NCBI RefSeq assembly: GCF_000378125.1 | Contig: NZ_KB899241.1 | Coordinates: forward strand, 1 to 64,000 | DNA from: Rudaea cellulosilytica DSM 22992 | GTDB taxonomy: Bacteria; Pseudomonadota; Gammaproteobacteria; Xanthomonadales; Rhodanobacteraceae | Length of the DNA stretch: 64,000 nucleotides | Reading direction: 5' to 3' | Shown here: piece after piece, positions 62,323 to 64,000 of the stretch | How the letters are laid out: each line of letters opens with the position of its first letter | How positions within the stretch are numbered: the stretch's first letter is position 1 | Made by a program: the position numbers and the translations under genes | The notes under the pieces: generated by a model | Told to the model about the DNA's origin: nothing | Databases searched by the model: none | Seen by the model: the letters and a program-made list of their open reading frames with translations, nothing else

Positions 62323-64000
62323 CTACTTGACCACCGCGCCGCCCGAGGTCTGCCGCGGATCGGTGCCCGCATGCAGCTTGTTCGTCGTCCGGTCCCAGCT
62401 CACCGCGTTCATGAAGCCCCAGGTGCGCTCGGATTCGCTGACCTTGTGGCCCATCGCCTCGAGCGCCTTCACTTCGTCGGCGCTGAACGCGTTCTTCTCC
62501 GCCGAGATCACGTCGGGCAGGTACTGATGGTGGTAGCGCGGGTTGCCGACAAATTTCTCCGGCTGTTCGCCGTCGATGAAGGCGAGGATGCCTTCGAGCA
62601 CCATCGTGATGATGCGGCTGCCGCCCGGCGTGCCGATCACGCCGATGCGGTCGGCACCGACGACAAAGCTCGGCGACATCGACGACAGCGGCCGACGCCC
62701 GGCCGCGGGCGCGTTCGCATCGGTGCCGACCACGCCGTAGACGTTCGGCTTGCCGGCGACCAGCGCGAAATCATCCATCTCGTCGTTGAGCAGGAAACCC
62801 GTGCCCGGCACGACCATGCCGGAGCCGAACACGAAGTTCACCGTTTGCGTCGCCGACACGCGGTTGCCGTCCTTGTCGATGATCGAGAAATGCGTCGTAT
62901 GCGGACCCTGCGGTGGCGTCATGTACGGCGGTAACAGGTCGCTCGGCGTCGCCTTCTCAGGATGGATCGTCGAGCGCAGACCGGCGGCATACATCGGACT
63001 CGACAACTCGTCGAGCGGCATCTTCACGAAGTCGGGGTCGCCGAGGTACTGCGCGCGGTCGCGATAAGCGCGGCGCATCGCCTCGACGATCAGATGCGTG
63101 CGGTGCACACGGTCGAGCTTGGCCAGATCGTAGCCCGAGAGGATGTTGAGCATCTCCTCGATCGCGATGCCGCCCGAGGACGGCGGCGGCGCGGTGACGA
63201 TCTGCCAGTCGCGGTACTTGAACGCGATCGGCTCGCGCTCCTTGACCTTGTAGCTGGCAAGATCTTCGAGCGACCAGCGCCCGCCGTTCTTCTTCACGTC
63301 GTCGACCAGGCGCGCCGCGAACTCGCCGCGGTAGAAACCCTCGTTGCCTTTGGTCGCAATCAGCTCGAGCGTCTTTGCGATATCGGGATTCTTGAACACC
63401 CATCCTGCCTGCGGCACTTCGCCGTCGACGAGGAACAATGACTTCGCCGCCGCATAGCGCTCGAAGATCGGCTTGCGATAGCGCACCTCGTCGACGAAGC
63501 GCTTGTCGACCGCGAAGCCCTGGCGCGCGATGCGGATCGCCGGCGCCATCGATTTCGCCAGCGGCAGCTTGCCGTAGTGCTCGGCCAGCCAGACCAGACC
63601 CGCCGGCTCACCCGGAATCGCCGCCGACAGCGGCCCGTTGAGCGAATGATCCTTGTCGAGATCGCCATTCGCGGCGAGGTAGTCCTTCGCATCGACTGCC
63701 GCCGGTGAGGTTTCGCGCGCATCGACAAAGATGTCCTTGCCGTCGCTGGCACGATGCAGCAGGAACATGCCGCCGCCGCCGATACCCGAACTCTGCGGCT
63801 CGACCACCGACAGCGCCGCCGCGACCGCGACCGCCGCGTCGAACGCGTTGCCACCCTGGGCGAGTGCCTCGAAGCCGGCATCGGTCGCGAGCTTGTGCGC
63901 GCTCGCGATCGCCGCATGCCCCGGCCTGACAGCACCTTCGGCCTGCTGCGGCGCGGCCGCCTGCGCGCCGGTGGCCACGACGATCAGCGCGAAGGAAAAA
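62323..64000 (-). CDS. ggt: Gamma-glutamyltransferase (partial, 5' end outside window)
   Basis: About 559 residues are present and the open frame runs off the right edge within a hydrophobic signal-like segment (FALIVVATGAQAA), so the start is outside. The family order is visible: AAIASAHKLATDAGFEALAQ, SSGIGGGGMFLLHRA, ETSPAAV, and the autocleavage site with the nucleophilic Thr in PHTTHFSIIDKDGNRVS. Then come LNDEMDDFAL and RPLSSMSPSFVV. It hydrolyses or transfers the gamma-glutamyl group of glutathione in the periplasm. Confidence 0.95.
   Translation of the reverse strand, partial: FSFALIVVATGAQAAAPQQAEGAVRPGHAAIASAHKLATDAGFEALAQGGNAFDAAVAVAAALSVVEPQSSGIGGGGMFLLHRASDGKDIFVDARETSPAAVDAKDYLAANGDLDKDHSLNGPLSAAIPGEPAGLVWLAEHYGKLPLAKSMAPAIRIARQGFAVDKRFVDEVRYRKPIFERYAAAKSLFLVDGEVPQAGWVFKNPDIAKTLELIATKGNEGFYRGEFAARLVDDVKKNGGRWSLEDLASYKVKEREPIAFKYRDWQIVTAPPPSSGGIAIEEMLNILSGYDLAKLDRVHRTHLIVEAMRRAYRDRAQYLGDPDFVKMPLDELSSPMYAAGLRSTIHPEKATPSDLLPPYMTPPQGPHTTHFSIIDKDGNRVSATQTVNFVFGSGMVVPGTGFLLNDEMDDFALVAGKPNVYGVVGTDANAPAAGRRPLSSMSPSFVVGADRIGVIGTPGGSRIITMVLEGILAFIDGEQPEKFVGNPRYHHQYLPDVISAEKNAFSADEVKALEAMGHKVSESERTWGFMNAVSWDRTTNKLHAGTDPRQTSGGAVVK

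Overview
The window is GC-rich (by eye about 65%) and densely coded on both strands. It reads as chromosome of a gammaproteobacterium of the Xanthomonadales/Lysobacterales, most like a Rhodanobacteraceae or Dokdonella-type genome. The basis is gene order and content: tRNA-Tyr/Gly/Thr followed by tuf; hemA divergent from a TPR lipoprotein-lolB-ispE-tRNA(Gln)-prs-rplY-pth-ychF block; DUF2066-pgsA-AI-2E-hda divergent from purM; aroKB; an exosortase-H-like protein. The genus is an inference. I see no phage, transposase, integrase or CRISPR array.

Layout. 1-1500 (minus): the 5' part of tuf, tRNA-Thr, -Gly and -Tyr, and a decayed tRNA-Tyr copy. 1535-2068: an acyl-CoA thioesterase. 2137-6267 (minus): four coupled genes for a PhyH-type dioxygenase, an esterase, a lipoprotein GH13 amylase and an AraC regulator. 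6405-15245 (minus): translation, envelope and isoprenoid housekeeping genes, with an M28 peptidase inserted before lolB. 15436-21318 (plus): hemA, prfA, an O-GlcNAc-transferase-like protein, moaB and ppk2. 21569-23845: a TonB-dependent receptor closed by a strong terminator. 23927-25571 (minus): a MHYT membrane protein behind an ACT-like/V4R protein. 25771-27820 (minus): brkB-like, tlpA-like and acyP. 27928-30482 (plus): wrbA, DUF2069 and an acyl-CoA dehydrogenase. 30492-32094: a divergent glycosylasparaginase and single-domain asparaginase. 32201-34306: a large secreted PKD/PPC protein with an unusual 595-bp untranslated upstream region. 34902-38816 (minus): sufT, and hda, AI-2E, pgsA and DUF2066. 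38904-42162 (plus): purM, an exported protein, purN and DUF3108. 42203-45274 (minus): an SRPBCC lipoprotein, a BtuF-like protein, pdxH, dodecin and the exosortase. 45337-46994: aroK-aroB. 46995-47697: a non-coding, hairpin-rich repeat mosaic. 47698-52386: a MocR regulator divergent from a seven-gene run of small CMD, monooxygenase, DinB, GNAT and NIPSNAP proteins. 52403-53935: a GH39 glycosidase behind a LacI-type operator. 54611-57712 (minus): pntA1-pntA2-pntB and a tautomerase. 57840 to the end: a nitroreductase, a 5'-3' exonuclease, a TPR/beta-propeller lipoprotein, a NUDIX hydrolase, a TMEM43-like protein and the 3' part of a gamma-glutamyltransferase.

Most of the window is conserved housekeeping. 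The accessory parts worth attention are the PhyH/esterase/GH13/AraC unit, the V4R+MHYT pair (two sensor-like proteins without an output domain), the MocR-divergent run with a candidate two-turn operator, the orphan exosortase, the secreted HExxE-type protein with its structured upstream region, and the hairpin mosaic. All functions come from reading translations and motifs by eye; no database search was run.
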